From Aphelocoma coerulescens (lineage: Eukaryota > Chordata > Aves > Passeriformes > Corvidae), in the NCBI RefSeq assembly GCF_041296385.1, contig NC_091013.1, forward strand, positions 30,699,001 through 30,763,000: 64,000 bases of DNA, read 5' to 3'. Below, piece after piece: positions 1 to 13,459 of this stretch; positions within the stretch are counted from its first letter, which is position 1; each line of letters opens with the position of its first letter. The notes under the pieces were generated by a model. That model did not search any database, had not been told where the DNA came from, and saw only the letters and a program-made list of their open reading frames with translations. Both the position numbers and the translations under genes were made by a program.

Positions 1-3000
1 TTCTGAGATTTCTCAGGAGGACAAAAACTAGAGTGTGTCTGCGATCAGTTTCCAGATGACAGAAAATTATCTTCTTCATCTCTAAGCATGAATGGGAATA
101 AATGTTGTAGTTTGGGGTGCCTGGAATCAAGATCTGTACCTGTCCTACTTTTTCCTCATTAGGACAGTGCTAGTTTCCTTTTGTAAGAAAATACTGGGAG
201 TGGTAGCAGTAAAACTGACTGCACTGGCAGGAAACATACCTTCATCCTCAGAGTTCTAAATTTGTCCTTTTTTGCAAGTATCCTAAGCATCTGCCAGCCA
301 CGATAATGTTAAAAAACGCAGACCAAATTTTAAATGGACCAAATTTCACTGAAGCATCAATCAAACCTAGGAAAAAAAAACAAGTTTACTCTAGCGGAGT
401 AAAAATGTGATTATTTATTGTAAAATTAGAAGGTTATAGAAAGGCAAAGCCAATAGAACATGCTTTCAGTAGACACATATATGTGACACTTGGAGTTTTC
501 TTTATGAATATGATTTGAGGTGTCTGAGTTGTATGGCAGTGGAAGAAGCTGATGGAATGACTCAACATCATTTCAGTCTTTGAATAATGAGTTTCAGAAC
601 AGAAGGCTAAAATTAGCAAAGAATGAGTTAAAACCCTTAGTCTTACAGGCTGCTCAGGGCAACTGCTTCTCTGAGAGTGCTCTTGTTCCTTTTGTAATCA
701 TGGATTGCAATTATTCTTCTCTTCTCCCCATTCTGTCCCATGCCCTTCAAGGCCCCTGTGTTTAGTTTCATGTATTTTTAGTGGCAAGTTCATCACCAAG
801 GCTTTAAAACTGTTAAAATGCTTTTAATGGGTATTTATTTTAAAATGTATAGTATGCTTATGTTTATTCTAAAGTGAAAGGTGTCGCACTGTCTAGCAGC
901 CATTGTGCAAAAGTAGCCTGACTTTCATTTCAAGGAAATAACTGTCTGATAGTTGGGCATTCTGGTGACAAAGCAGCGAAAGACAATACTTATTGTTGTG
1001 GGGCTTTTTCAATACTTCATCATTAGATGTAGTGCAGAGAATCAGATAGCAGGATTAAACTGACTCAAGATTTCAGGACTGAGGTGGAAACTTACTGATT
1101 GAAAAATGCAGGCTGCATCTAATCTTGAAACTCCATTTTCTTCCTTAAGCTTGGATGGAACCACATAAATCTTTCCTACACATTTGTACCATTCCCTGGC
1201 CATGCTTAGGCACCCCTCCTGTTATTTGTAATTCTTACAATTGATTATGGACACAGGACCTAATTTCCTGGTTTAGGTATGGGGATAGCAGTTCTTAGCA
1301 ATGTAAAATAAATTCCTACATTCGTATGTTTTTTTCTTGCTAACTCCCTGTGGAGTTGTGCAGGGTCAGAGAGCAGAGAGTGTTTCACACTCTTCTCTGA
1401 GATTCCTGAGTCTCTCTGGTAGTGCTTTTGTGCTGGTTCAGAGAGAAGAACAATATTAATTAACCAATTCATAGTATGCTCGGACTTGGGGTGAGCAGAA
1501 CTAATTAGTGGAGCCTAGTTGGTTATTGTCTGTCTGTCTTCAGCTTCACTGCTTTGTGTCTCCAAACACACCCACCAGGCAAGGCAACATAAGTGGGGTG
1601 GGTGTTGCTGGTGAGCAGAGTGGGGTTCCAGAGGGGAGGCACAAGTTGGTGTAACCCTATTAGGAAAATCTGCTCTTTTGCTGGGTCTGGATCTGGCAGA
1701 CACAGGTGTGATGGTTTGTAGAGTAGGTATCAGAGGTGGGATGGTTGTGTTAAGATGAAGTTGAGAAGGGAGGGTTACTCAGCTAATGCCTGGAACCTTT
1801 GGTTTTCATCCAAAGCAAACTATGTGTGCCTTATGAAGGAAGGAGTTCCAAGTACACAAGTGAAACTTCTGCAAATTCCCCTTGGCTTTGTAGCAGTGGC
1901 TACATTGAAAAGCTGTCACAGCCAGAATTGTCTCAACTAAAGGAATTTGGTTTAAATAGTTCAGGCAAATAACTCTTTGTCTTAGTAGGCAGAGGTGGGT
2001 GAGGCCAGAATGCAGCTTTGAATTTTGAGAGTCCCCATTTGATGTAATGTTATAAATAAGAAAGCCATTTCTTCTGACATAGCTTCTCAGTAAGGAATCT
2101 AACACAGCCAGAAGGCTTTAAGCCTTTGGGGGAGGTCTTGTTGCAGCTAGGTAGTCTTGTGAGTCTAAAAAAGGTAGCTGTAACGTTACAGCTTTAGATT
2201 TTCAGCTACAAAAACCCCTCTCTTTTTCTTCCTTTCTGAATCAAGACTAGTTTCACTCCTTTTCTCAGAGGTAGGACAGCAAAGTAAACTATAAAGCCGT
2301 GACTTACTGAGGGAGCAGCAGTGTTGGTACACACAAAGTAAGAACTATTCAAATAGAAATAGTATTTAACAGTGAAAATGTGACATTTTTAACAAGTACA
2401 TTTGTTTGTAATTTATTTTATAACACTTGGGTTAGATATTTCTGAGAATACTGGAGATTCTTCCAGAAAAAAAATGAGTAAAACACTAGTCACAGAGGTC
2501 TTTGGATTTTGCTAGGTGGTCTTTCTGGTTTTGGTGGCAGTATGTTGCCTAAAGGTTTTGGATTTTTTTGTAATTAGATTTCTTTCATATGGATTGAGTA
2601 CTCTGGACTTCTAATATATTAAGAAAAATCCTTCGGGTCATTGCTCCCAAAACAGTCACAAAGTATTTCTTGACAAGTCCTTGTCAGGAAGTCTCATTAC
2701 ATTTTGAATATTTAGTATTAAAGAATCTTTAAGTATTTCAATGTTTAAAATAATTTATTATTAAATACCTGAATCTTTTTCTCTTTTGTGTCTATAATCC
2801 AGTGTAATTTGGCTATGGATTCAGATTCAAACTAAATTGAAGTGTCTCTTTTTGTGATATTCATGTACTATCTCCATCTGCAACTAAAATTCCCACACTG
2901 ACAAATAGAAGACGAACTGTTCCTGAGTTGCAAGCTAGAACGTAACCTGCTTTGAGATGAGATGTGTATGACTTGTCTGGCTTTTTTGCATGGATCCGCA

Positions 3001-3274
3001 TCTCCCTCACTGTAGAATGATGAATATAGGGCCTTGAACAGTAAAGGTGAATCTGTTGAACTTTATCTTGTGTTTGAGAGTTTTTGAAAGTAGATAAGGA
3101 TTCTTTACCAGTAAACTTTCTATCAATTCTGCTATGACTGAAAAAAACCACTGGAGGCTTTCCTATTACTTTGCTCACTGATCTTAACTGAAGAGGCCAA
3201 ATTACCATCAAGCAAGAATGCCTACATTTTTACTGTGACTACTGACTTTTTTCTTTTTTTATTCCCTCCAACAG
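1..3274 (+). other. RNF149: RNF149 intron 1 (partial)
   Basis: AT-rich intronic sequence upstream of the first visible RNF149 coding exon. It ends in a polypyrimidine tract followed by ACAG at 3271-3274, a strong splice acceptor. I see no other coding exon here: the residues that should precede exon 2 (signal peptide and most of the PA domain) are not found in any frame, which fits the family layout where they lie in one large first exon. The only structured element noticed is an 18-bp palindrome at 2176-2193. Confidence 0.7.
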
Positions 3275-3525
3275 GAACAGGAAATACAGTGGTGATAATG
3301 GTTGGCTATCCAAAAGGAATAGAGATATTGGAACCAGTACGAAGAGGGATTCCAGTAAGAATGAGTATTGTTGTTGGCACACGACATGTGCAGGAATACA
3401 TTAGTGGTCAATCAGTTGTGTTTGTAGCCATCGCCTTCATCACCATGATGATTATATCGCTTGCTTGGCTCATATTTTACTATATACAACGTTTCCTGTA
3501 TACGGGATCACAGTTTGGAAACCAG
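3275..3525 (+). CDS. RNF149: RNF149 coding exon 2: end of PA domain and transmembrane helix
   Basis: RNF149 is a single-pass endomembrane E3 ubiquitin ligase of the PA-TM-RING family (relatives RNF13, RNF128, RNF130). This exon encodes the last part of the lumenal protease-associated domain (VVIMVGYPKG, then GTRHVQEYISG), followed by one hydrophobic helix (SVVFVAIAF through AWLIFYYI) and the start of the cytosolic side. The acceptor is ACAG at 3271-3274 and the donor GTAAAT begins at 3526. It starts with the last two bases of a codon and ends on a codon boundary. Exon 1 (signal peptide and start codon) lies left of the window, so the gene is partial. The choice of RNF149 over RNF130 or RNF13 rests on the TM segment and the C-terminal tail. 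The six visible exons add up to one open frame of about 250 residues plus stop. Confidence 0.95.
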
Positions 3526-6439
3526 GTAAATGGAGCTAATGGCACTTAAGAGTATTTACCTCCTTCTTGTGTCAAATCAGTTGCCTAACTGATTGTTTAT
3601 TGAAACATTCTTGAGGATCTGGGCCTTCTTCCTATTCTGCTAACTGTGAATGCTGTTCAGCAATAGTCAGTGAGGCTAATAAGCACTGTGCTAATTGGCA
3701 TCACAAGTTTGACTAGTTATAATTATTAGATGCTCATATGAAGTAATGGAAAATACATTTAGCCAGTTGTCAACAACAGAGTAAGGGCAGCTTCTTATGT
3801 GATCTCTCACCTAACTGAACTTCCTTCCTTTTGACATTAAAAGTTATTTTCATTCTTCAGTAATTTTCATTTTGAAAGTATTAGCTTCCCTAACCAGACT
3901 TTTTTAATGGAAAGGGACTGTGGTGAGATTTTTTTTTTTTTCTTATGAAACCCACAAGTTCTTCAGGGTAGAATTTTTAGTTCTAAAGATTTATGAAAAC
4001 TGCTTTTGACACTTGTAATTCTACAACTCCACTGTAGAGTTACTGAACTACAGCAGACTAGAAGGTGCATGTGTGGTGAGACTCAGCTCTCTTGGGCTAC
4101 TCAAGGTACTGAGAAAAGTGAGAGTACTGAGAAGGTTTGGAAGGAGTAATTTTGCTCCTTATTTGCCTTTTTCACATTTCTGTACTTAGATAGAATTTAA
4201 AGAAAAAGCCAGCTTTACTTTTTTTCCCCTGCGGAAAGTACTTAATCACAGAACAGTTTAGGCTGGAAGGGACCTCTGGACCCCTGCAAGAGAGCAACTA
4301 ACATGGAGTTGTTGAGGATGTAAGTCCATCTGAGTTTTGAAAATACCTTAGAATGGCACTTACCTCTGCTTTTCAACTACTGCAAATAGGTTAGATTTCT
4401 TCCATGATCATCAGCAGCTCTACCATCGTTTTCTGCTAAATGAAAAATAAAGTTGCACTTGTTTATATTTGCAGGTTCTTCTTTTTATCCTCAGTTCAGA
4501 AAAAAATACTGTTTCTATCAGTGCTTAGCATGTGGACTTCTCCTGCCTTCTGCTTGAAGATACAGATTCTAGCTTTGGGGGAGGAGGGAAGGGATTTTTG
4601 TTTGCTTTCAGAAGTCTGAACTCTGTTTTGAACTTACAGGACTCTTCTAGGAAAATATTTAATTTCTCTTTTCAATAACTGAGGATAACACACAGGACTT
4701 CTGAATTGGTTAAATTGGTGGTCTCCCTGAAGTTTTGGTTTCCTAAACTCTTTTTTACTAAGCTTTAAGTCTTAGAATTTATTTTCTGAGAATACTTTTG
4801 GGAAAACAAATTTTTTGAGAAGTATTTTTAGGAAAAGGGATGTGTTTCTATGTTGTAACAGTTGTTTGGTGAAGAAAGTTGCTTCTTCCTGCCTTTTAGA
4901 TAGTTCACACAGAGGAAAGTTCACATGTTTTATGAAGCATCATATCATATACTTTAGTTTTAAGGATGTGAATGTGATTTTTCTCAGAAACATGTGCCAC
5001 TAACTCTTAATAGATTTTGTCATTGTCATTCAAATACCAATAGATTTTGCCAGTGCTGATCATCCAAATGCTTCTTAAATAAATGAAACTCTCTAGCATT
5101 AGAACATTATGCCATTTTCTCAATTCTTTCTCTTCTAAAATGGCCACTGAAAATAAAAATGATACAAAGTTGGACAACGTTTTGAAGATATTAGTCGAGA
5201 TGTATTATTAAGAGTCTCAAAAGACTTTTGGAAACAAAAAGCCACTTTCTAACCCAAATCTCATTTTGCTTGGCTTATAGACTCTAGTAAGATTAAAACT
5301 TGTGTGTTAAATATGTTATGCCTTAAAGCAAGCCACTGTGTAGCTGCTAAGTGAAGATGAAGATGGGTATCTTAAGATTTATTCTAGTATCAGTTTAGCA
5401 GTAAAACTGTAGAAGATCTCCTTGCTACTGAAGATGAAAACAGGACTGTGCAGAAAACCCTGAGAAGGTGGAATAGGCTTCTGGTGCTGGTTTTGTCCAT
5501 TTCTGGGAGACCTTTCAGACTACTTATCTTTAACACCATAAAAATTAAAAAATCACCATTTTCAGTACTATGCATTTGTAAAATTATATATGTCATCGTA
5601 ATTATTACCGAGAAAAGCTGCCATTATGGGTTTGGGGTTTTTTATTCCTTTATGGTATTTCCTCTGTGAGGGTTACTGCTAGACAGGTCAGCATCTGTCA
5701 GCTGCAAGTGTTCAGTTTCTCAGTTTCTTGCAGTAGCTAGCACTTTGTCTTGGAATACAGTACTGCTTTCTTTTCTCACTTCCCCTCTAAGCATGATTAT
5801 ACTGTATAGAAGTCCAGTATGGTGCATCATGTCTGTAAAGCCTTTCTTGTCATCTCCTTTGCATAATGTGTCCTTTCAGTGCAAAGCTTTGTCCAACGTA
5901 GGAGACAGTGTTTAACTGGGGGAAATATTAATAGCTACAAGCAGCCTTTTGACCTGGTGGCCGGCTGTAGGCTGCCTGGCAGGATTCCACCTTCTCCCAG
6001 GCTGGTGCAAAACATACAGTGTGCTTGCTCATGGGCCTGCCTAACTGGAAGGTCTGGTTGTATGGCTGTTTTTACAGCTCTGCTTGCCTCTCAAGCCTAC
6101 ACGGGTTTCAGCTTTCCTGTGTGGGAAGGCCCTTAATGCCGGCAGTCAGGATGCGGGACTGCGGCTGCCGGTGTGCTCTGCTCCCCTCTGCACTGCCTGG
6201 GCTACTCGTGTGAGCAGGGTGCTTGCAGAGCACGTGTGCTGCTGGGCCACAGGAGCCCACAACTTATTGAGCATCTGCTGGCTGGAAGTATTTTATAAAC
6301 TAATGCATTGCCCAGAGATCAACTTCTTTTTTCAGATGCATTTAGAAGACTTAGCAATCCATGTGGAAAGTATTTAAAAACTTGGAAATATAATTCCTGA
6401 AACTAATGACTATACTAATACTTAAAATCTTATTTCTAG
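3526..6439 (+). other. RNF149: RNF149 intron 2
   Basis: Intron with GT at 3526 and AG at 6438-6439. It contains a short CR1-like fragment near 4246 and a GC-richer patch at about 5940-6280 that stands out from the AT-rich surroundings. No coding exon is recognised inside it. Confidence 0.8.
4246..4288 (-). repeat. CR1 LINE 3'-end remnant
   Basis: A short stretch starts with TCACAGAAC and continues with GGCTGGAAGGGACCTCTGGA, which resembles the complement of the extreme CR1 3' end. It is short and degenerate, so the assignment is tentative. Confidence 0.4.
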
Positions 6440-6508
6440 GGACATAGGAAAGAAACCAAGAGAGCCATCAGCCAGCTTCAGTTGCATACAGTGAAACGTG
6501 GAGAAAAG
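6440..6508 (+). CDS. RNF149: RNF149 coding exon 3: juxtamembrane linker
   Basis: A 23-codon exon in phase 0 at both ends (acceptor TTTCTAG, donor GTAATT). It encodes GHRKETKRAISQLQLHTVKR then GEK, the basic cytosolic linker between the membrane helix and the RING finger. This linker is well conserved in RNF149, RNF130 and RNF13. It is too short to be noticed as an open reading frame and was placed by continuity with its neighbours. Confidence 0.93.
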
Positions 6509-9500
6509 GTAATTCAGTGTGGCTCTGATTATTTCTGTAGGTTTTAAAAATGGTTGTAAAGTCTTCAAAGAATTGAAACTAAAATTCCCACAATTTTAGG
6601 CTTATTTTAGGCTTTTTTTAAAAGGCAGAATTTAAAATTGAAGAGCCAAATTTTAACTACTTATGAAATAAGGCTACTTTGTTGCAAGTAATATCTGGTT
6701 GTACAGAATGTATAGGGGATTGTCCAGAATGTAAAGATGAGGAAACATTGTTATCTTTTCAGCACTTGAAAACATCAACAAGTGGATTGCAAAATACTTC
6801 CGCACAGTTCTTACAGCTGATGTAATGTCCTGTTTTCTTAAAAGAACATTCATCTTATTGATTAGAAGACCTTAAAAATATAAAAAACTTTGAAAAATAA
6901 ACCACTTGTTTCATCTTTCGACACACAATACATTAAGGAGCTGTGTAGGCTTAACCTGAAGCCTAAATTTTTTTAAGTACATTTCTGACACTGTCCATGC
7001 CATACTTATGCCTCCCCTGATGGGGGAGAGTTTTTAAAGTCTTTCCCAGGAGTCCGAGATATGAATGGGACTTCTGTGTTTTCTTGGTCTTCAGGTTGTC
7101 TATTATATCTTATCAGTAATTCACATGCTGACAGCATAGCATGAAGCAGAGCAAAATACAAAAGGCAAAATGCAAGAAAGCTTAAGGCTTTTTAAAGGTA
7201 AATTAACCAATGGTCACTAAAAGCGTACATTATTTTTACTTTTCTACCAATTATCTAGTCACGCAGTCAGGAACTCCGGAATTCTTTATCCAATCATCCC
7301 AAACTCCTTCTACTGCAGAATATGGAGTAGTAGAAGAAGAAGAAGAAGGAGGTCTGGAGAACAACAATCCTCCCTTTTGAAGTTTTTTGCTTTTATCTAT
7401 TTACTATATTAACAAACCCAAATCCTCTAAATTTTTCACCCTGTGACAATCCTGCATAATATTCTATCACCTAGTTCACACCAGTATAGATTCTAATTCT
7501 TTCCAGAGGGTAGGCAATTTTCTCCAAGGATAAAGGTCAAAAACTGTTGTCCAGGGGGGTAGAACCCTTCAAAACAGGCAGAGAAATATTCTCTGCACTC
7601 TGGGTTCCCACACCTTTCTATGTTATGAAATAAAGCTAATCTAAAAATTAAAGCAGCTTTCAGGAAGTTGGCTTTGACAGCATACAGCCTAAACTCAGCT
7701 GTATTAGAATAACTGAAGTAGAAAAAGCCAACATTTTGAAAGAAAATATTTTAGTTGGAGTTTCGGGAGTGCTGATCCTAGATGCAAAATTAGCTTCTGA
7801 CTAGATTTCTGCTGCTACATAGGCAGTTTTTTCCCCTCAACTCTTGTCTTACTTGATGAGTTTTAAGGACTGATTTGCTCAGAGGTGGAAAACAAGATTA
7901 TTTTAAAATAAATTTTTAAATCTATGGAATAAAATTAAAGTGAGAAAGGACACTGATATGTAAAAAGTTTAAAAGCTGTTGTCCAGCAGAAGCTGTTTAG
8001 CTCAGACCATGTGCCACAGAGAATATGTCCTTCATTTAGTAAATCGGTTTTGAAACTTAAAAAATCCTAAGTGTCTTTGAACTTACTTGCCTTTTCCTGC
8101 TATGCTTTCAGCATGCTTAAATGGTGTTTTATGAGTATTTCTTACTTTTAATTAGACTACTTTTTGATGGAGTTTCACATCTATTTCAAGCTGTGAACAG
8201 AGGGATATTCATACTTCAATTAATATAATAGTGACATCAGAGATCAAGAAAAACAGAACTGAAGCCAAACTTGTGTAAAGTACTCTCAGAGCATAATGTC
8301 AGCATAAAGTGATGTAGAAGGGTCACGATGAAACCTATGTTAAAAACCACGTGGAAGATGTTAGTGGCTTTTAAAATTGATGTTCAGTAAAATCCTCCAA
8401 ATAGAATTTGTATGGTGTGATTTTTGCGGTATACCAGGGAGTTCCTTCCGATAAATAGATCTTTGACTAAAGTAAAATGGGGGACTTTGTTGTTTATACA
8501 GTATCCTGGTTATTCCTATGAATTCCATGTTCATTAAGAAGAGTAGAATGAGATAAGGTTAAAATCTCTCTATTAAAATAGAGTTTTTCTGTGTGGTAAT
8601 CACATCTTTTTAATGTGTTTTGAATCAACCTTGTAGCAGCAAATTTATGTAACTTACTGATGCAGAGGTATTTTCATGAACTAATATAAATTTGTCTGGA
8701 AATTTGTCCTGTCTACTCTGTAAATGTACTTTTTTTCTTTAAATATTTCCTTTTAGCCATTTAGAAAAAGTGTATTTCTTTTGTTGTTACACAGTATAGT
8801 TTTTCATTATCCCCACTTGACACTGAGATATTTAACTAAAAATAGGTCATATATTAAAAGTGTATTTGCTATCATGTAGATTTTTCCTGAGAAGCTTATG
8901 GGATTATTGTAGAATGGATGCTCATTTTAGGATGTGCTCCATATGATGTGCTTGGATTTTGCCTCTTGTACAGAATAAAAAATAATTTGTTATAGAATAA
9001 GCACTTGTCTTCACTTCGTAAAAAAACAGCCTTAACTGTGATTTACTTGGGAATTTAAGGCATTAATTGTGTAAATTGGTAGCATGCGAAGGAGGGAAAT
9101 ACTGGCCTTGAACTTGAAAGTTTGCTTGCAGAACTAATTAGTTTAAGTGTTTGTAGTATTGAAACTGAAGTGCTTCAGTAAGTAGTAAACCAAACATACT
9201 AATTTTGTGGGGATGAAAGGAAAGGAGTTTTCCCACTGTCTGTTCTTCTAATACTTAGATTTTACACAGCCCAGTTAATGTTGGATTATTTTTCTTGTAT
9301 TTGGAGCGATCCATCATATTTGCGCTGCAACTCTAAGCATGGCTTCAAGAAGACAGTAAGACTTGTTAGGAAAGATATTTAACCCTTAGATAAAAATAGA
9401 AGTGGGGAAATGATGTTCTGTCTAGCGTGAACTTGGAGAAAAGTTGTAAACCCAAACTGCATACTTGCATTCTCTTCTGGCTATGAAGGAATATCTGCTG

Positions 9501-9951
9501 GGATGTGGTAGAAAACAAGAAAAAGGTGAAGAAGATGTTTGCAGTATTCAACACCAAAAATCTCTTCCTGCTCTTGGAAATCTTTGGGACCGTTTGTTCA
9601 GAATTAGATTGTGCGCTTTGATTAGAGCTGACCTCTTTTAAAATGTTTTGATCTTATAGCTGCTTTCAACTGAAACATTCCTGTGCTCCCATGAGCAAAG
9701 CCAATGTGTGAGACATAACGAATTACTTAGGGTGCCATGTATAGCTATTTAAATTAGAAAATCTGGGTTTGGCAGCTTTTAGTATTTGGTAACTTGATCC
9801 CTCTTGACAGAATCTTGAATTAAATGAGGTAGATATTTTTATTTACTATACCATTTAATATATTTTGCATTATTTGAAGCTAGCTATTACACAGAGCTTG
9901 TTCTGTAATGAAACATGAATGTAATACACTTAAATATGTTGTCATATTTAG
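6509..9951 (+). other. RNF149: RNF149 intron 3
   Basis: AT-rich intron with GT at 6509 and AG at 9950-9951. It contains a short (GAA)n run at about 7331-7348 and otherwise nothing I can classify. C-box-like TGATGA motifs on the plus strand lack a paired D box and stem. Confidence 0.75.
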
Positions 9952-10034
9952 GGTTTAGATGTTGATGTGGAAAACTGTGCTGTGTGCATTGAGAACTACA
10001 AACTGAAAGACACTGTCCGAATTCTGCCATGCAA
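9952..10034 (+). CDS. RNF149: RNF149 coding exon 4: first half of RING-H2 finger
   Basis: Encodes GLDVDVENCAVCIEN and continues to LPCK. It supplies the first three zinc ligands, as Cys-x2-Cys-x14-Cys. The exon begins on a codon boundary and ends two bases into the lysine codon; the donor is GTAAGT at 10035. The RING finger binds the ubiquitin-charged E2 enzyme and is the catalytic part of this ligase. Confidence 0.95.
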
Positions 10035-10504
10035 GTAAGTAGCCATAATTATTCTTTACTCTTTAGCATGTTTTTCTGAAGAAATGGGATGAATTTAATA
10101 TAAATTCTTCTGAACCCCTGGTGGCAGAGCTGAAGCTGCCATTTGTATGGCCTGTTAAATGTTGATGGGCACTGTGAGATCACATAGCACTTCATATGTG
10201 TGTGGGGGCAAGGGAGCAATTGAGATAACTGTAGGAGTGAAGTAGAGCTTGCTTAAATTAGAACTGTACACTATTGAACTGGTAACTGTGTGCTGTCTTT
10301 GTGGTTAGTAGCATCTCCTACTGCAGAAAGCTGGCATGAAGCAAAGGCTTTCCAGAACCATGTCTGTACTAGTAAATTGAGCTGCAGCTAATTGTCAAGA
10401 TTATAAAGGAAAGGTTTCTTTTTAATGTGTTAACTTAACACACTGTTTGAAGGAGGGGTGTGTGGCTTTCATGGTAAGTTCTAAAGAGCATTTCTTTTCT
10501 TTAG

Positions 10505-10601
10505 GCACATCTTCCATAGAACATGCATTGATCCTTGGCTTTTGGATCACCGGACTTGTCCAATGTGTAAACTAGATGTTATCAAAGCTCTGGGATACTG
10601 G
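10505..10601 (+). CDS. RNF149: RNF149 coding exon 5: second half of RING-H2 finger
   Basis: Completes the RING with His-x2-His-x2-Cys-x10-Cys-x2-Cys (HIFHRTC, then CPMC), so all eight zinc ligands of a RING-H2 finger are intact across exons 4 and 5. The proline and tryptophan of IDPWLL match the usual E2-contact positions. It ends with [11 protein letters not shown] on a codon boundary, with donor GTATGT at 10602. Intron 4 (10035-10504) is only 470 bp. Confidence 0.96.
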
Positions 10602-13263
10602 GTATGTTGCATACTACTTTAATCTTCAAAGTAGAAGTACAGTCTAGGAGGCAAGACTTCATGTAACTGTTCAGAATGAGAACAGCTGTTCTTTGATGAG
10701 ACTCGAGAAGCTGGGCAAAGATGCAAAGAGTAATTGAATGAGAACCAGAAAAATATGGGAATTTTATGGGTAAGAACTTAAATAGTGTATCGAGCAGCTT
10801 GCGAATCTTCTTTGATAACCAATTTTTTCTATCTCCAGCTGATGATATTAAGGAATTTGAAGCAGAGGTGAGACAGTTTGCCCAGGCTGCAAAAATATAA
10901 CTGAATTAAATAAATCTAGAACATACATTTGATGTTGTTGAGAACTGCGATTCAAAGGCAGAAATGACGGTATTTCTACATAGAATGTTTGTGTACTTCC
11001 ACATATGCCCCATAATTTATCCCTGTAAATGAGCTGGTACTTAAAACCTTCCTAAAGACATTCACCAGAAATTGGTTAAGTAGAGAAAATGATGTGCTCT
11101 CATTTCTTTCTGACAGCACCAGAAAAGAGAGATGAAGACACATGCGGTAGGTTACTCAGTCACTGTTGATAAAAAATGCTATAGGCAAGAATGTACCTCT
11201 CTTACCTCCTACTGATCTAAAGAAATCTCTAGAAAATAGGGGTGGTTTTTTTTGGTTTCAGGGACTTTCCTTTCATAGACTAGGTCTGTATTTTGACTAC
11301 CTTTTCTCTTACTTCATTGCAGAGACTTTCCAGATCTATGGAAGAGTGTTATGAATTACTGTTTTGTTTTGTCAAAGGGGACAATACTCTTGCTATGTAA
11401 TATATATACATACCAGATTTTGGTGCTTCTGTGTATTAAGTCAGACTTTGCCCAAGACTTGCAATCTTTTTGTCATATGGAATAGCTATTGCTACTTTAA
11501 TATTGTTATATTAGCAGCTTGGTTTCTGCTCACATTCAATTCTTGGAGTAGATGTATTTTGTGTTATATGCAGATGGACTTTTGATTACAGGCTGGAAAC
11601 AAATACTGGGACCTTCAGAATAATTATATTCCCTGTATTTGTGCTGTTGCAGAGGATAATTAATACTAAGCCCAACCAGGAGGAGTAATAACTCCTCTGC
11701 TTGTTGGCCAAAATTACTTTTGGAAAGAAGATTGAATGGGATTATATTAAATAGAGAAACCCAGTTCATTTTTATAATTAAATGAGGCAAATATGTCCTG
11801 TATGCATCAATCATTCAAGTCCCACTGAAGCAAATAATGGGAAATCATTCAGGAATTTTTTTGTAGCTTAGTTTTCAGTTTGATCCAGGTTGCCCAATCT
11901 AGTCTGTGGAGTGACTGCCTGAATTTTTTTATCGATGTGAAGAAAAGAAGTGCAAAGAGCAAGGCAGGTTCTCTCGGCAGTGCAGTCTGAGTGACGTATA
12001 TGCAGCCTTATTACAGAAATTACCTAAACCTTCTGCAGGGAGGCTCAAGGCTCTGTTCAGTTGTGGACAACAAATACTTCAGATGCCTTTACATTTTTAA
12101 AGTCTTGAAAGTAGAAAAAAGGCACCAAGTCCTATTACGTGGCTTTTGTAAAGAGCAGACTTCAGTGGTCTAGTTCTTCATTATGCTGTTTTTTATGAGA
12201 GAAAGAACTGCAGTTCAGCATGTCTGACTGGTTTCATAGAGTATTATTGAACTTTGTAGTTTCAGTGCTTGCTTAACTGTTTTAAGTTTTGGAAACCAAA
12301 AGCATTCATTCCCCCCCCTCCAACCCACAAACGTAAAGATAAGTATCACATGTGTCTTCTGTTCAATTTTAGCATGTCTATAGCTCATTAAAATTCAGTA
12401 CATTTTAAATTATGCTGATTTGATGCTAAAGAAAGAATCAGCCTAGAATTTCTTAAATCTTAAGATGGGCCTTTGCTAGTTGTTTGAGGAAGGGAAAAAT
12501 ACTTGCTAGGAAGCAAAAAGAATAGCTACTTAAACTGCAATATATTTGCTTATGTATAAATAAGATCAGTATATTTATGCTAATGAAGGTAGCCTATTTA
12601 ATTGTAGAAACAGAACTGTATGTATAGGACTTTGATTCACTCTGAAAATTAATTCAGAATTGTATAGCTCATGCTATACAATAGGTGAAATAAATCCCTT
12701 TGCCTGTGATGCAGATGTTGCATTCCTGCAAAGTGACAAGCCAGTGTGTGGTTTTGGAACAGACTTAAAGTTAGGCTGGTGATAGAGGAGGAGAGCACTT
12801 GGTTCTGATGTAAATGTTTGCTCACTCTAGTAAAAAAAAGTCTTGGCCAACTACTATGACAAAAAAACAAGACTTGGAGGCTTCTGCAAACTCAAAGGAT
12901 CAATACCTTTCCTCAGTGGAGACTTTGTATGTGTGGAGCCTGCTCCTAACCTGCAGCAATACTGTTGCTACAGGGTTGAAATAATCCCTCCAAAAAGCTG
13001 ACTGGGTGGACTGCTGCTGTTGCTGCTCTTGGCTTTTGGGTGGCTTTGGACAAATGGCTTTTCTTTGGTTGGCTTTCTTTCTTTGCAGTTAGACAATAAC
13101 CTTGAAAGTGAACAGTATCAACACTATTCCCCAGGAGTGCACGTGTAATAGCTAAAAACATGGTCTTTTTTTCCAGTAAGGTGAGGTGACAAAAGGTAAC
13201 GTGGAGGAATGTTGATGTCAGATGGTAGACAAAAGTGACAGTTAAATATGTTTAATTTTGAAG
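10602..13263 (+). other. RNF149: RNF149 intron 5
   Basis: Intron bounded by GT at 10602 and AG at 13262-13263. I checked it for box C/D snoRNAs: TGATGA-like motifs occur near 10695 and 10840, but neither has a terminal stem. No exon or repeat is recognised. Confidence 0.75.
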
Positions 13264-13459
13264 GGGGACCCTGAAGACGTACTTGAAGTTCCGATACCTG
13301 AATCCATAAGTGGCAGCGTTTCAGTCGGAAGTCTGAGTATCGCTTTGCAAGATGATGACAGAAATGAAGTAAGCGAATTGTCGGCTTCCTCCACTAATGA
13401 ATCGGTATTGCAGTGTACCAGCTTAAAAGAGGACGCGGGGGAAACCACAGCATTGCTTG
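13264..13459 (+). CDS. RNF149: RNF149 coding exon 6: acidic serine-rich tail
   Basis: Encodes the cytosolic C-terminal tail beginning GDPEDVLEVPIPES and ending with DAGETTALL, a low-complexity acidic and serine-rich region. The DAGE-TALL motif near its end is shared with mammalian RNF149 and argues against RNF130. It ends one base into a codon; the donor is GTAAGT at 13460. Confidence 0.93.

Noticed and set aside
10838..10906. CTGATGA ... CTGA in RNF149 intron 5 as a second box C/D snoRNA
   Set aside because: C box begins with a pyrimidine and the flanks do not pair to form a terminal stem.
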